64,000 nt of DNA from Yersinia bercovieri ATCC 43970 (lineage in GTDB: Bacteria > Pseudomonadota > Gammaproteobacteria > Enterobacterales > Enterobacteriaceae). A program made the translations under genes and the position numbers. The stretch lies in contig NZ_CP054044.1 in the NCBI RefSeq assembly GCF_013282745.1, positions 1,984,001-2,048,000 on the forward strand, read 5' to 3'. Shown in pieces: positions 7,291 to 15,980 of the stretch. The notes under the pieces are model-generated. The model did not search any database and had not been told where the DNA came from. It saw only the letters and a program-made list of their open reading frames with translations. Numbering within the stretch: position 1 is the first letter of the stretch; each line of letters opens with the position of its first letter.

Positions 7291-10200
7291 ATGAAACTAC
7301 TTGATAAAAAGTATTACAACCTCGAACCTAACTTTGAGTACCTTAAGGACTCATTTATTTTAGGACTAGCATGGAAAAAAACAGATAGTTTTGTAAGAAC
7401 TCACAATTGGTATGCAGATCTTTTAGCGCTAGACAAGTGTGCGTTTGATATTAGTGATGAAGTCACTAATTGGTCAAATGAGGTCGCAAATGGCGCTCTG
7501 TCCAAAAGTGATATTGAATTGATACCGGCTCCCAAAGGAGCAAGCTGGTTCTTTAATAAAGGGAAGTGGACTACTAATAAAGATGATAGAAAACTAAGGC
7601 CTTTGGCTAATATATCTATTAAGGATCAGTCTTTTGCTACAGCAGTAACAATGTGTCTTGCTGATGCGATAGAAACGAGACAGAAAGACTGTTCATTGAG
7701 CAATCTTGGCTATGCCGAACATGTAAAGAACAAGGTTGTTAGTTACGGAAATAGGCTTATCTGTGATTGGGACAATGAAAGGGCAAGATTTCGTTGGGGA
7801 GGAAGCGAGTATTATAGGAAGTTCTCTGCCGATTATCGTAGCTTTCTACAAAGGCCTATCTATATGGGCAGAGAAACTATAAATAAAGTTAGTGAGATTG
7901 ATGATGTTTATATTATCAGTTTGGATCTAAAAAATTTTTTCGGTTCTATAAAAATAAATCTCCTGTTAGAAAAGCTTAAAAAAATATCTTCTAACCACTA
8001 TGGCTCTAAATTCATAAATGATAATGGATTTTGGACTTTGGCAAGTCAGATTTTAAATTGGAATTGGCCTGAAAACTCATTATCTTTACTTGAGAGTTTG
8101 GATTTAAAAGAAGAAAATGTTGGACTTCCCCAGGGTTTAGCGTCTGCTGGAGCTCTGGCGAATGCATATCTCATTGAGTTTGATGAATCTTTAATTTCTA
8201 AGCTTCGTACTAAGATAGAAGATAGCCAAATTATCCTGCATGATTATTGTCGATATGTCGATGATATTAGGTTGGTGATTTCTGGAGAGGCACTAACAAA
8301 TGAAAAAATTAAGGAATCTATTCATGGATTAGTTCAGGGTATTCTCGATGAAACATTGGCTCAAGATGAGTCAGATAACGAGCCATACTTAAAAATTAAT
8401 GATAGAAAAACTTATATTTTTGAGCTTTCAGATATTGATAACGAAAGTGGCCTTACAAATCGAATCAATGAAATTCAGCATGAAGTAGGAGCTTCGAGTA
8501 TCCCAGAGCGTAACGGACTCGATAATAATATACCGGCACTTCAACAATTATTACTGACCGAACAAGATAATTTTTCAGATGATACTGATGGTTTATTTCC
8601 CGGGTTTAACAATGATAAATCGATTAAAGTAGGGTCTTTACGTAGATTTTCTGCCCATAGGCTGGAAACAAGTTTGGCTAAAAAAAGCAAGCTAATTTCA
8701 CCTGAAGAGAGAAAGCAATTTGATAATGAATCTGCACTGATTGCAAAAAAATTATTAAAAGCCTGGCTAAAAGATCCATCGATTATGGTTGTCTTTCGCA
8801 AAGCGATAGCCATAAATCCTAATCTAGATGCTTATAGCACCATTCTTAAAATTCTTTTTTCAAGAATACAATCTAATCGTGACAGACGTGATAAATATAT
8901 CATGTTATATCTTCTTTCTGATATATTTCGCAGCGTCGTTGATATCTATCGAAACCTACACCAAGAATACGTCGCTGATTATCAAAAATTGATGAGTGAA
9001 GTTACATCATTTGCCCAAAAACTACTTTCTTGTAAATCTATTATTCCAAACTATGCATATCAGCAAGCACTACTTTATCTCGCAGTGATCAATAAACCGT
9101 TTATAGCTAGTAATAAAGCTTCTCCTGATCTTGCAAGGCTTCAAAGCGTCTTAATTAAACAGCATTTAGAACCGTTGAATAGTAGCGATGGATACCTATT
9201 TGAGTTATCTGCTCAGATTAGTAAGGACTACCAAGCAAATGCTGCTTTTCTACTTTCTCATACAAATAAGAACAAAGTAGTAGACTCAATCATCAAAAAA
9301 TTTGCTTTCCGTGGTGGTGAATTCTGGAATACAATTTGGAAAGAAATTGTTAGGATGCAAGATAAAAATAGGATTAACGAATTTAGATGGGCTATATCAA
9401 AATATGAGTCAAAACCAAATGGTTCGGAGCATTATCTTTCATCAGTGATCAGCTTCAAGGAAAACCCATTTAAATACGAACATGCGCTTCTCAAGCTAGG
9501 TGTAGCATTAGTTGATCTTTTTGATGATACAGAGAAAAACGCATGGCCACCTGATGGTAAGCAGTATTCCCCACATGAAATAAAAGTAAAATTAGACGAT
9601 AACTCAACCTCATGGAGTGAATTATGGCATCCAAATGTTAGTATTTCATGCTCGATAGATAAAAAAGGTAAAATAGCTAAAGACCCTCGCTATGAAAGCC
9701 CTAAGTGGTTGGTAAATTATCCACACACCCAAAATGAGGAACAAAAACTCTATTGGGTTTGCAGTGTGCTAAGAAGTGCTGCTTTAGGTAATGTAGATTA
9801 TACCCAGCGAAATGATTTAAAGCTCGATAGAGCAAAGTATGATGGTATCCATTCTCAGTTTTACAAGCGACGTATGGGAATGTTACATACACCAGAGTCA
9901 ATTGTTGGTTCATATGGAACTATAACTGATTGGTTTGCAAGTTTTCTTCAACATGGATTGCAATGGCCCGGTTTTTCTTCTTCGTACATAAACCAAGAAG
10001 ATATATTGTCAATTACTAGCCTTGGTGAGTTTAAAAACTGTTTGTCGGAAAGGCTAGACTACTTAAACACGCAGATATGCAATTCATCGAATGTTCCGAC
10101 CTTACCGACTGTTGTCAATAGGCCTGAATTAGCATCTAATCATTTTAGAATTGTTACGGTTCAGCAATTATTTCCTAAGGATAAGAATTTTCACCCTTCT

Positions 10201-10989
10201 GATGTGACACTGGATAATCCCGATGTGCGTTGGAAGCATAGAGAGCATCTTGCGGAAATTTGTAAGCTAACGGAGCAGACTTTAAATGCAAAACTTAAAA
10301 CTGAGTCTAGGGATCATACAAGCACAGCTGATCTGATTGTCTTTTCTGAGTTGGCTGTTCACCCAGAAGATGAAGATATAGTAAGAGCGCTGGCATTTAG
10401 AACCAAAGCCATCATTTTTTCCGGCTTTGTCTTCTGTGAACAAGATGGTCGAATAGTTAACAAAGCTCGCTGGATTATTCCAGACTCTTCCGAGTCTGGG
10501 ACTCAATGGCGTGTTCGTGATCAGGGGAAGTATCATATGACCAGTGATGAAGTGGCTCTTGGCGTTCAAGGATATAGGCCATCCCAACATATTATTTCAA
10601 TTGAGGGTCACCCCGAAGGACCATTTAAATTAACTGGCGCGATTTGCTACGATGCAACAGATATAAAGCTTGCTGCAGATCTGAGAGATTTGACTGATAT
10701 GTTTGTCATTGCAGCGTACAATAAAGATATAGACACATTTGATAATATGGCTTCAGCGCTGCAATGGCATATGTATCAACATGTTGTTATTACGAATACG
10801 GGAGAATATGGTGGTTCAACTATGCAAGCCCCATACAAAGAGAAACATCATAAACTGATTTCTCATGCTCATGGGACTGGTCAAATAGCAATTAGCACTG
10901 CTGATATAGATTTAGCAGCATTTAGGCGAAAGCTAAAAGTATATAAGAAGACCAAAACCCAGCCTGCTGGATTTAATCGAAAACATTAA
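7291..10989 (+). CDS. drt1a: Type 1 defence-associated reverse transcriptase (RT-nitrilase fusion)
   Basis: This 1232-aa protein joins an N-terminal reverse transcriptase to a C-terminal carbon-nitrogen hydrolase (nitrilase) domain, the architecture of DRT type 1 (UG1 group of unknown-group RTs), an anti-phage system. Visible RT motifs are SLDLKNFF with D212, the QGLASAGALANAYL segment, and the catalytic YVDD at 322-325. The nitrilase part has candidate triad residues E1020 (FSELAV), K1080 (DQGKYH) and C1119 (GAICYDATD). The middle 500 residues are helical and unassigned. The gene is markedly AT-rich beside its island neighbours, suggesting separate acquisition. A small membrane-protein gene starts 8 bases after the stop. 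The ATG has only a weak ribosome site. The family assignment rests on motif reading and domain order. Confidence 0.9.
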   Translation: MKLLDKKYYNLEPNFEYLKDSFILGLAWKKTDSFVRTHNWYADLLALDKCAFDISDEVTNWSNEVANGALSKSDIELIPAPKGASWFFNKGKWTTNKDDRKLRPLANISIKDQSFATAVTMCLADAIETRQKDCSLSNLGYAEHVKNKVVSYGNRLICDWDNERARFRWGGSEYYRKFSADYRSFLQRPIYMGRETINKVSEIDDVYIISLDLKNFFGSIKINLLLEKLKKISSNHYGSKFINDNGFWTLASQILNWNWPENSLSLLESLDLKEENVGLPQGLASAGALANAYLIEFDESLISKLRTKIEDSQIILHDYCRYVDDIRLVISGEALTNEKIKESIHGLVQGILDETLAQDESDNEPYLKINDRKTYIFELSDIDNESGLTNRINEIQHEVGASSIPERNGLDNNIPALQQLLLTEQDNFSDDTDGLFPGFNNDKSIKVGSLRRFSAHRLETSLAKKSKLISPEERKQFDNESALIAKKLLKAWLKDPSIMVVFRKAIAINPNLDAYSTILKILFSRIQSNRDRRDKYIMLYLLSDIFRSVVDIYRNLHQEYVADYQKLMSEVTSFAQKLLSCKSIIPNYAYQQALLYLAVINKPFIASNKASPDLARLQSVLIKQHLEPLNSSDGYLFELSAQISKDYQANAAFLLSHTNKNKVVDSIIKKFAFRGGEFWNTIWKEIVRMQDKNRINEFRWAISKYESKPNGSEHYLSSVISFKENPFKYEHALLKLGVALVDLFDDTEKNAWPPDGKQYSPHEIKVKLDDNSTSWSELWHPNVSISCSIDKKGKIAKDPRYESPKWLVNYPHTQNEEQKLYWVCSVLRSAALGNVDYTQRNDLKLDRAKYDGIHSQFYKRRMGMLHTPESIVGSYGTITDWFASFLQHGLQWPGFSSSYINQEDILSITSLGEFKNCLSERLDYLNTQICNSSNVPTLPTVVNRPELASNHFRIVTVQQLFPKDKNFHPSDVTLDNPDVRWKHREHLAEICKLTEQTLNAKLKTESRDHTSTADLIVFSELAVHPEDEDIVRALAFRTKAIIFSGFVFCEQDGRIVNKARWIIPDSSESGTQWRVRDQGKYHMTSDEVALGVQGYRPSQHIISIEGHPEGPFKLTGAICYDATDIKLAADLRDLTDMFVIAAYNKDIDTFDNMASALQWHMYQHVVITNTGEYGGSTMQAPYKEKHHKLISHAHGTGQIAISTADIDLAAFRRKLKVYKKTKTQPAGFNRKH

Positions 10990-10997
10990 GAGTTCAT

Positions 10998-11432
10998 ATG
11001 GATACATTAGTTAAGTTAGCTACGATTGCTTCTCCATTAGTAAGTGCTGGGGTGGCTATTTGGGCGATTTTAGTTGCCAAAACAACCATCAGTGAAAGCA
11101 AAGAAATTGCAAAAAAAACCATTGCAGATACGGCCTACCAGGCATATTTGCAATTAGCCATGGAGAACCCACAGTTTTCTAAAGGCTACAGTGCAGATTG
11201 TAGACAGGAGCGAGACCCTATGTATGACCAATATGTTTGGTACGTGGCCAGAATGATATTCTGCTTTGAGAAAATCATTGAGGTTGAAGGAAACTTAAAA
11301 GATAGCTCTTGGGCAAATACGCTGGAAAAACATTTGAAGTTTCATTCTGAACATTTTAAGAAAACTAAAGTTGTCGAAGAGACGCTCTATATTTCCCCAA
11401 TTTTGGATCTCATAAGATGTGCGGCTAACTAA
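10998..11432 (+). CDS. drt1b: Small membrane-anchored DRT1 partner
   Basis: The 144-aa protein has one N-terminal transmembrane helix (about residues 7-26, IASPLVSAGVAIWAILVA) and then a soluble helical domain. It begins 8 bases after the RT-nitrilase gene, so the two are almost surely one operon. DRT type 1 systems are described with a small membrane protein beside the RT-nitrilase, and this gene fits that place. By analogy with other defence systems it could be an effector or anchor, but its action is not known. The name is assigned from context, not from recognised sequence. Confidence 0.7.
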   Translation: MDTLVKLATIASPLVSAGVAIWAILVAKTTISESKEIAKKTIADTAYQAYLQLAMENPQFSKGYSADCRQERDPMYDQYVWYVARMIFCFEKIIEVEGNLKDSSWANTLEKHLKFHSEHFKKTKVVEETLYISPILDLIRCAAN

Positions 11433-11525
11433 GAACCTATTCCAATAGGAGTGTATTCCACACAATAAGCCCATTGGAAAAATGTAATATCCCAAGATAG
11501 TTTTTGGGCTTGTTCTCCTAGTGGG

Positions 11526-11538
11526 CGGTAAGTGTCAA
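11526..11538 (-). repeat. Right arm of the 13-bp inverted repeat bracketing DRT1
   Basis: CGGTAAGTGTCAA, the exact reverse complement of 7167-7179. Nearby (11563-11591) lies a TGTAAACC / GGTTTTACA inverted pair that may act as a terminator for the DRT1 operon. The stretch 11433-11765 holds no other gene that I can support. Confidence 0.6.
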
Positions 11539-11765
11539 GATAGTTGTCACCCTCGGTGGGACTGTAAACCATTTTGTGGGGCGGGTTTTACATTGCGCGA
11601 TAAATTTGGTATCGCAGCTTTAACTTCCGTTCCTCGCTCATAGCAGACCGGACAGCAATTCAGCCTGGTTGCTTAGTGCCGACAACGGACGTTTTTGGCT
11701 TACTATATACTATGCAATAGAGAGCAGTTTTAGATGTTAAATACTAACACTCAGCTGAGGAGTCT

Positions 11766-11972
11766 ATGATTATGAAGTTTACTTTTCCTAATTCCTTCAT
11801 CACAGGGTTTATTAAAACACCCGACCAATATCCATCATCCACCCCGGAAGGGGCCATACTTCGTGCTGCGTATACTCAAGGCATTAAGCTTCGTAAAGTA
11901 ACTGGCGGGTGGGTAGAGTATGATGACAATTCTCAAAAATGGGTTGTGTATAAAGTTTGTGCATCTTGGTAG
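11766..11972 (+). CDS. Small hypothetical protein (68 aa)
   Basis: The reading frame has a good ribosome site (GAGGAG at 11757-11762) before two in-frame ATGs, at 11766 and 11772; the second has the better spacing. The product is soluble, with aromatic residues near the end (GGWVEYDD, KWVVYKV) and no signal or membrane segment. I do not recognise it. It lies between the DRT1 operon and the IS110-type element and may be cargo or the end of a larger lost gene. Confidence 0.5.
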   Translation: MIMKFTFPNSFITGFIKTPDQYPSSTPEGAILRAAYTQGIKLRKVTGGWVEYDDNSQKWVVYKVCASW

Positions 11973-12073
11973 ATCCTGTTGAGGATTGTACATGGATCAT
12001 TTATCAGACTTGCCAGCCCCTAAACGCACACTGTTAATGACCTGCTCTCCATGACTCAAGACACCTCGATGTA

Positions 12074-13460
12074 AGTATGCATTCCGAACTTCCGCTTCAC
12101 GCCCTGAGACATTCGACAAGCTTTTTATGGCTTCAGTAAGGGCGAGTGTCGCGCTTCGAGAGCCAGCAAATATTTCGCTTCGTCGTAGCGGGTTCTGGTC
12201 TTCCAGCAGCGGTAAATGATCCTTATCCATTTAAACGCCAGAGCCCGGATTGCAGATTGGTGAGATTTTCCTTTTTCTCGCAGTCCCTGATAATAAAGTC
12301 TGGCCCAGTATGATGAGTTAACCGTCTTGGCAGCCCATTCAACAAAGGTCTGCCTGACGAACTTGGCACACTGCCATCGCCAGTGAACCCAGGATTTCTG
12401 GCCACTTCGTTCTGTCACCGGTGCAATACCTGCGTAGTTTTGAATTTCTTCAGCGCTGTTAAACCGGTCACGGTTATCACCAAGTGCAGCAAGCATCCGT
12501 GGGCCCATACACGGCCCCATGCCCGGAAGTGATTTGAACAGCCCCGCATCTGGCAATGTGTCAAACAGCGTTTCGATTCGTTCGTCATAGGTTTTGATGA
12601 TTTCACTCACGACTTTAATTTGTGTCGCCAGTGCTGTTGCCATCAAAGCATTAGCCTCTATAACACTCGGGTCTGTAGTCAATGGGATCGCGTTATCAAT
12701 ACTCGCAACACGTTGCTCGGTAAGGGCCATTGCGCGGCCACCTTTGGCATTCAGAAAGTTGCGGATCGTGTCGCGCCTGGCTCGTTTCAGTTGTTGCAGA
12801 CTGGGCCACCGGATAATCAGCTCACACAACAGTAAGCTACCCCTATGTGAGAACCACTCCAGTGGCTGAGGATAATACTGTTTAAGCGTGTTGATTATCC
12901 GGTTCACAAAGCGTCGTTTATCTTCAACCAACTGACGACGTTGCTCAACCAGTTGCTGAAGTAAGCGAATATCCGCATTGTCGGGTTCAATAGCTTTTAT
13001 CTTCTGGGGGTAACGCAGCATTAACTCTAATGCCAGCTCGGCATCCTGCGGATCATCTTTAGCGCCGCTGGGCGAGAAGGCTTGTCGGTAACGAGCCAGG
13101 GACAAAGCGTGGACGGGGAAAACGGTGATAAAGGGATATTTTTGAAGAGCATATACTACAGGGCCCTTCTTCAGTTCGAGAGCAATTGCGATTCTACCTT
13201 TTACTTTCTGGTGTAACTCAGTAAGCCAGGCATCAAGCGCTTCTGCTGTATGTTCAATCACATCGAATACGCGTTCACCGTTTTTAAACTGAACACAGAC
13301 ATCGTGTTTTTTATCAGCCCAGTCCAGACCAACGTGCGCAGCAAATTGATTAGTCACAGTCATCACCAACTCCTTTTTATCGGGGATTGGTATGCATTCC
13401 ACGCTCTTCGAAAGAAATATAGCCAGCAGTTTATCTGCATGCCCTGAGTATTCGTTAGCG
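12074..13460 (-). mobile_element. IS110-family insertion sequence (minimal extent)
   Basis: The element is defined by its 412-aa transposase plus two non-coding flanks that share motif blocks in the same order and orientation. GTATGCATTCC followed by a GCCCTGAG-xATTCG-like block occurs at about 12074-12116 and again at about 13390-13455. IS110 elements lack conventional long terminal inverted repeats, so exact ends cannot be set by eye; the element probably extends somewhat beyond these limits. On the transposase 5' side (above 13363) is the position where IS110 members of the IS621 type encode a bridge RNA. Confidence 0.65.
12125..13363 (-). CDS. IS110-family transposase
   Basis: This 412-aa recombinase has the two IS110 domains. 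The N-terminal DEDD RuvC-like domain (DEDD_Tnp_IS110) has the first Asp in HVGLDWADKKHD near residue 13 and further acids at E68 (IALELKK) and in the SGAKDDPQDAELA block. The C-terminal Transposase_20 domain begins near SLPGMGP and includes YAGIAPVTERSGQK, the region holding the nucleophilic Ser. The ATG at 13363 is chosen because AAGGAG lies 7 bases upstream; an ATG 39 bases earlier lacks this site. The frame is intact, so the enzyme may be active. Confidence 0.9.
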   Translation of the reverse strand: MTVTNQFAAHVGLDWADKKHDVCVQFKNGERVFDVIEHTAEALDAWLTELHQKVKGRIAIALELKKGPVVYALQKYPFITVFPVHALSLARYRQAFSPSGAKDDPQDAELALELMLRYPQKIKAIEPDNADIRLLQQLVEQRRQLVEDKRRFVNRIINTLKQYYPQPLEWFSHRGSLLLCELIIRWPSLQQLKRARRDTIRNFLNAKGGRAMALTEQRVASIDNAIPLTTDPSVIEANALMATALATQIKVVSEIIKTYDERIETLFDTLPDAGLFKSLPGMGPCMGPRMLAALGDNRDRFNSAEEIQNYAGIAPVTERSGQKSWVHWRWQCAKFVRQTFVEWAAKTVNSSYWARLYYQGLREKGKSHQSAIRALAFKWIRIIYRCWKTRTRYDEAKYLLALEARHSPLLKP

Positions 13461-13835
13461 AACGTGGAGCACCTACTGGCTCGAAAGAAAAGCGGCGATC
13501 ATCACGTGATTCTCGCTCAATATTCGTAACCAGTAAGCGCATACCCTGAATCACTTCAAAGTGTAATTCTCAGGGACCGAATGACTATATCTCGCTCTTA
13601 GCGGACTATAGTCAAGGTTGTTGGCAATTGGGGGGCAATGATAAAAGCTTTTTGGCCTGCCTAAACCTTGCTTTGATAGCCATATTGATGTTGTACTGAT
13701 ATGGCTCTGTACCCACTTGCGGTGTCTGATTTTTGTACGGATTTTTGTTTGTGGGTACAAGTGCGGGTACAAGCTCTTAGTGTTAAAAATAAATAATATT
13801 GATATCAGTAGGTTGTATTATATTGGCGAGTCCGG
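13461..13835. other. Gene-free spacer between the IS110 flank and the cbtA remnant
   Basis: No supportable gene. The part nearest the transposase may include the true element end and a bridge-RNA locus. Near 13710-13771 are three TGTACCC/GGGTACA-type motifs: one TGTACCC and two GGGTACAAG copies 12 bases apart, of unknown meaning. Confidence 0.4.
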
Positions 13836-13961
13836 CCTTCGCATCTGTCATCCATGGAAATCTAGCAGCAACTATTAACGTATCTGCTCGAACACTGCTA
13901 CGGCCTGAGGCTGAACGACACCCCATTTTATGATGAATTGGTTATAGAGTAAGGTATTGAT
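13836..13961 (+). pseudogene. Decayed cbtA toxin remnant
   Basis: Translation in one frame gives LSSMEI-stop-QQLLTYLLEHCYGLRLNDTPFYDELVIE-stop (written in parts), which follows the CbtA N-terminal half. The intact copy at 5116 has QQLLAFLLEHHYGLSLNDTPYHDE. The first stop (TAG at 13863) replaces the conserved Trp codon, and a second TAA follows at 13950; the C-terminal half is missing. It shows that a second toxin-antitoxin cassette once lay on this side of the DRT1/IS110 segment. Confidence 0.85.
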
Positions 13962-14072
13962 AACAGTTAATTTTTATCCATCCCTGTGATGTGTTGGCCT
14001 AATTATCCTATTTTGGGATTATTAGGGTGGTGACAGATATTCAATTCCAACGTTCTAAAAGGAATTGGACAG

Positions 14073-14300
14073 ATGGTTTCTATTTATTCAGATGAATATC
14101 AATCGGTTATCAAAGCGTTACGCAAGCAGCGTATTGCTAAAGGTATCACTCAAGAGAGTCTCGCCACCGCGCTTGGTCGCCCCCAATCCTTTGTTGCGAA
14201 AGTAGAAAATGGCGAAAGGCGCTTGGATGTCGTCGAATTTGTGCATATAGCGAGGTTATTGGGGCTTAAGGTCGAGGATGTGTTAGGAAATCTCGAGTAA
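14073..14300 (+). CDS. XRE-family helix-turn-helix regulator
   Basis: The 75-aa protein is a single HTH_3 domain. KGITQESLATALGRPQSFVAKVENGERRL gives the HTH core (residues about 24-52), and VVEFVHIARLLGLKVEDVLG closes the fold. AAGGA stands before the ATG. It lies 89 bases before an HNH nuclease gene on the same strand. By position it could be the controller of that nuclease, as C proteins are for restriction-modification systems, but no methylase gene is present nearby. Confidence 0.88.
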   Translation: MVSIYSDEYQSVIKALRKQRIAKGITQESLATALGRPQSFVAKVENGERRLDVVEFVHIARLLGLKVEDVLGNLE

Positions 14301-14389
14301 ATCAATTTACAACCATACCCATTTCCCTTTGCACCTGGCATAGTTAACGCATTCAATAAAATAGTTCATTAATTTTGGATGTTAGTGCC

Positions 14390-15145
14390 ATGGCTGTAAA
14401 CCACTGGACGCGGGATCAACTGTTAGTTGCATTTACACTATATAGCCAAATTCCCTTCGGCAAATTACATTCCCGAAATCCCGATATTATCCATTACGCT
14501 GCATTGATTGGCCGGACACCTTCGGCTTTAGCCATGAAATTGGTTAATTTCGCCAGTCTGGACCCTTTTATTCTCGACTCGGGGCGCAAGGGATTAAGCG
14601 GGGCCTCAAATGCTGATCGCGCCTTATGGCTGGAAATGAATGAAAATGCTGGGGTCTTTGAGCAGCAATGCCAGCAGGCAATGAGTCAACTTGAAAAACC
14701 TGTCACCCAATTATTTGATAGCGGTGTTAAAGATTTTAGTGGGAAAGAAAAAACCACCATTATTAAAGCTCGGGTCGGTCAGCAACTGTTCCGTAAAAAT
14801 GTTTTGCAGGTCTATCAAAATCGCTGCTGTATTACCGAGCTGGAAGAGCCGGCGTTATTAGTTGCCAGCCATATTCGCCCTTGGAGTCATGGTACAGAGC
14901 ATCGTCTTAACCCCAGTAATGGCTTATGTCTTTCCAGCTTGCATGACCGAGCTTTTGATCAGGGATTAATTACCTTTAACGAACATTTTGAAATGGTGCT
15001 CTCCACACAAATCAAAAAGCTTAAAAGTAGTATTAGTGAAGACAATTTTGCTAAATATGAAGGGCGGAAACTGCGGCTACCTGTTCAATTTTTCCCTGAT
15101 GAGGGGCAGATGGCTTATCATCGCCAGAATATTTTCTTAGATTAA
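14390..15145 (+). CDS. HNH endonuclease family protein
   Basis: The 251-aa protein ends in an HNH_2-like domain: CCITELEEPALLVASHIRPW, then NPSNGLCLSSLHDRAFDQGLI, giving the H, N and H positions of the fold. The N-terminal 60 residues (HWTRDQLLVAFTLY, IIHYAALIGRTPSALAMKL) look like a conserved DNA-binding module seen in similar stand-alone HNH proteins. The ATG at 14390 is used because the upstream frame begins only with a TTG five codons earlier. Its partner is the XRE regulator just before it. Target and biological role are unknown; a restriction-like or DNA-processing role is inference. Confidence 0.85.
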   Translation: MAVNHWTRDQLLVAFTLYSQIPFGKLHSRNPDIIHYAALIGRTPSALAMKLVNFASLDPFILDSGRKGLSGASNADRALWLEMNENAGVFEQQCQQAMSQLEKPVTQLFDSGVKDFSGKEKTTIIKARVGQQLFRKNVLQVYQNRCCITELEEPALLVASHIRPWSHGTEHRLNPSNGLCLSSLHDRAFDQGLITFNEHFEMVLSTQIKKLKSSISEDNFAKYEGRKLRLPVQFFPDEGQMAYHRQNIFLD

Positions 15146-15160
15146 ATATTTAAATAAAGA

Positions 15161-15179
15161 ACGCAGCCCCAAGCTGCGT
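15161..15179 (-). terminator. Convergent-gene stem-loop
   Basis: ACGCAGC (15161-15167) pairs with GCTGCGT (15173-15179). Read on the minus strand it is followed by TCTTTATTT and would end yjjA; it lies 16 bases after the HNH gene stop on the other strand. Confidence 0.65.
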
Positions 15180-15186
15180 ATTGTCA

Positions 15187-15669
15187 CTATTTCAACAAGA
15201 ATGACTGACCCTGTTTTAGCACCAGATCGCAGGCTTTAGTTTTGATTTTTTCGGTTATTTGTTCGCTGCCTAGGTCATTTAGGTTCAGGCTTTTACCTTC
15301 GCCGGTTTTCAGTAAACCACCTAAACCCTCTTGGTAATCTTGGCTCTTGGCATTTTCGGTGCTGGTGATCCCCAATTTACTCATCAATTGGTCTTTAACT
15401 GCGGTGGTGCCATTGGCTGACAGCACATTATTTTGGACGCAATATTGCAAGATACCCGCAGCATTGGTCATGGTGCTAGCACTCAAACCTTTATCGCCCC
15501 CATTGAGTAAGCCAGTCAGCGACGACAATGAAGATGAGCTATCGCCTGATTTACTGTACTGGTCTGCGGCACTTTTAACTGAATCCAATAAGCTGTTCGC
15601 GCTCGCCGCACCCGTCAGTAGTGTGGTGGAGCAAGCCAGGGCCAAGATCAAGCGATGAGTGGTGTGCAT
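15187..15669 (-). CDS. yjjA: DUF2501 secreted protein YjjA
   Basis: The 160-aa protein has a signal peptide (LILALACSTTLLTGAASA) and the DUF2501 body: a Ser/Gly-rich segment, then TNAAGILQYCVQNN and a C-terminal block with two further cysteines (TKACDLVLKQGQSFL). The start at 15669 is chosen because AGGAG lies before it; the longer frame upstream lacks a ribosome site. YjjA is a conserved enterobacterial envelope protein of unknown function. It lies between the accessory island and the lsr operon and marks a return to core-type DNA. Confidence 0.85.
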   Translation of the reverse strand: MHTTHRLILALACSTTLLTGAASANSLLDSVKSAADQYSKSGDSSSSLSSLTGLLNGGDKGLSASTMTNAAGILQYCVQNNVLSANGTTAVKDQLMSKLGITSTENAKSQDYQEGLGGLLKTGEGKSLNLNDLGSEQITEKIKTKACDLVLKQGQSFLLK

Positions 15670-15980
15670 AGAAACTCCTGTTTTATGGTGTGGATCACAG
15701 CAGATGAGGCGCGATATGGCCAGAAAGGCTGCCAATCATTATCTTCAGCGCTAAGAATACCGCACTGTATACATTTTACTGATAGGTGTTGTCTGATATC
15801 GCGCCTATCAATTTATCTTGCGGCTCTCATTGGAGTGACGACTCTCTGCTTCATCCGGCTGGGTGATTAAAAAAACAGAGCGCAGATAATGTGCCTGAAT
15901 CCTGGGGCTGAGGGAATATTGCGAGCGAGGAATTGGGGAAACAGAATGGGCAGCGATAGTGTATCGGCTGCCCATGTCGG

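Noticed and set aside
13551..13772. 73-codon minus-strand frame beside IS110
   Set aside because: Low-complexity composition, no ribosome site and no domain; it lies in probable IS flank or decayed DNA.
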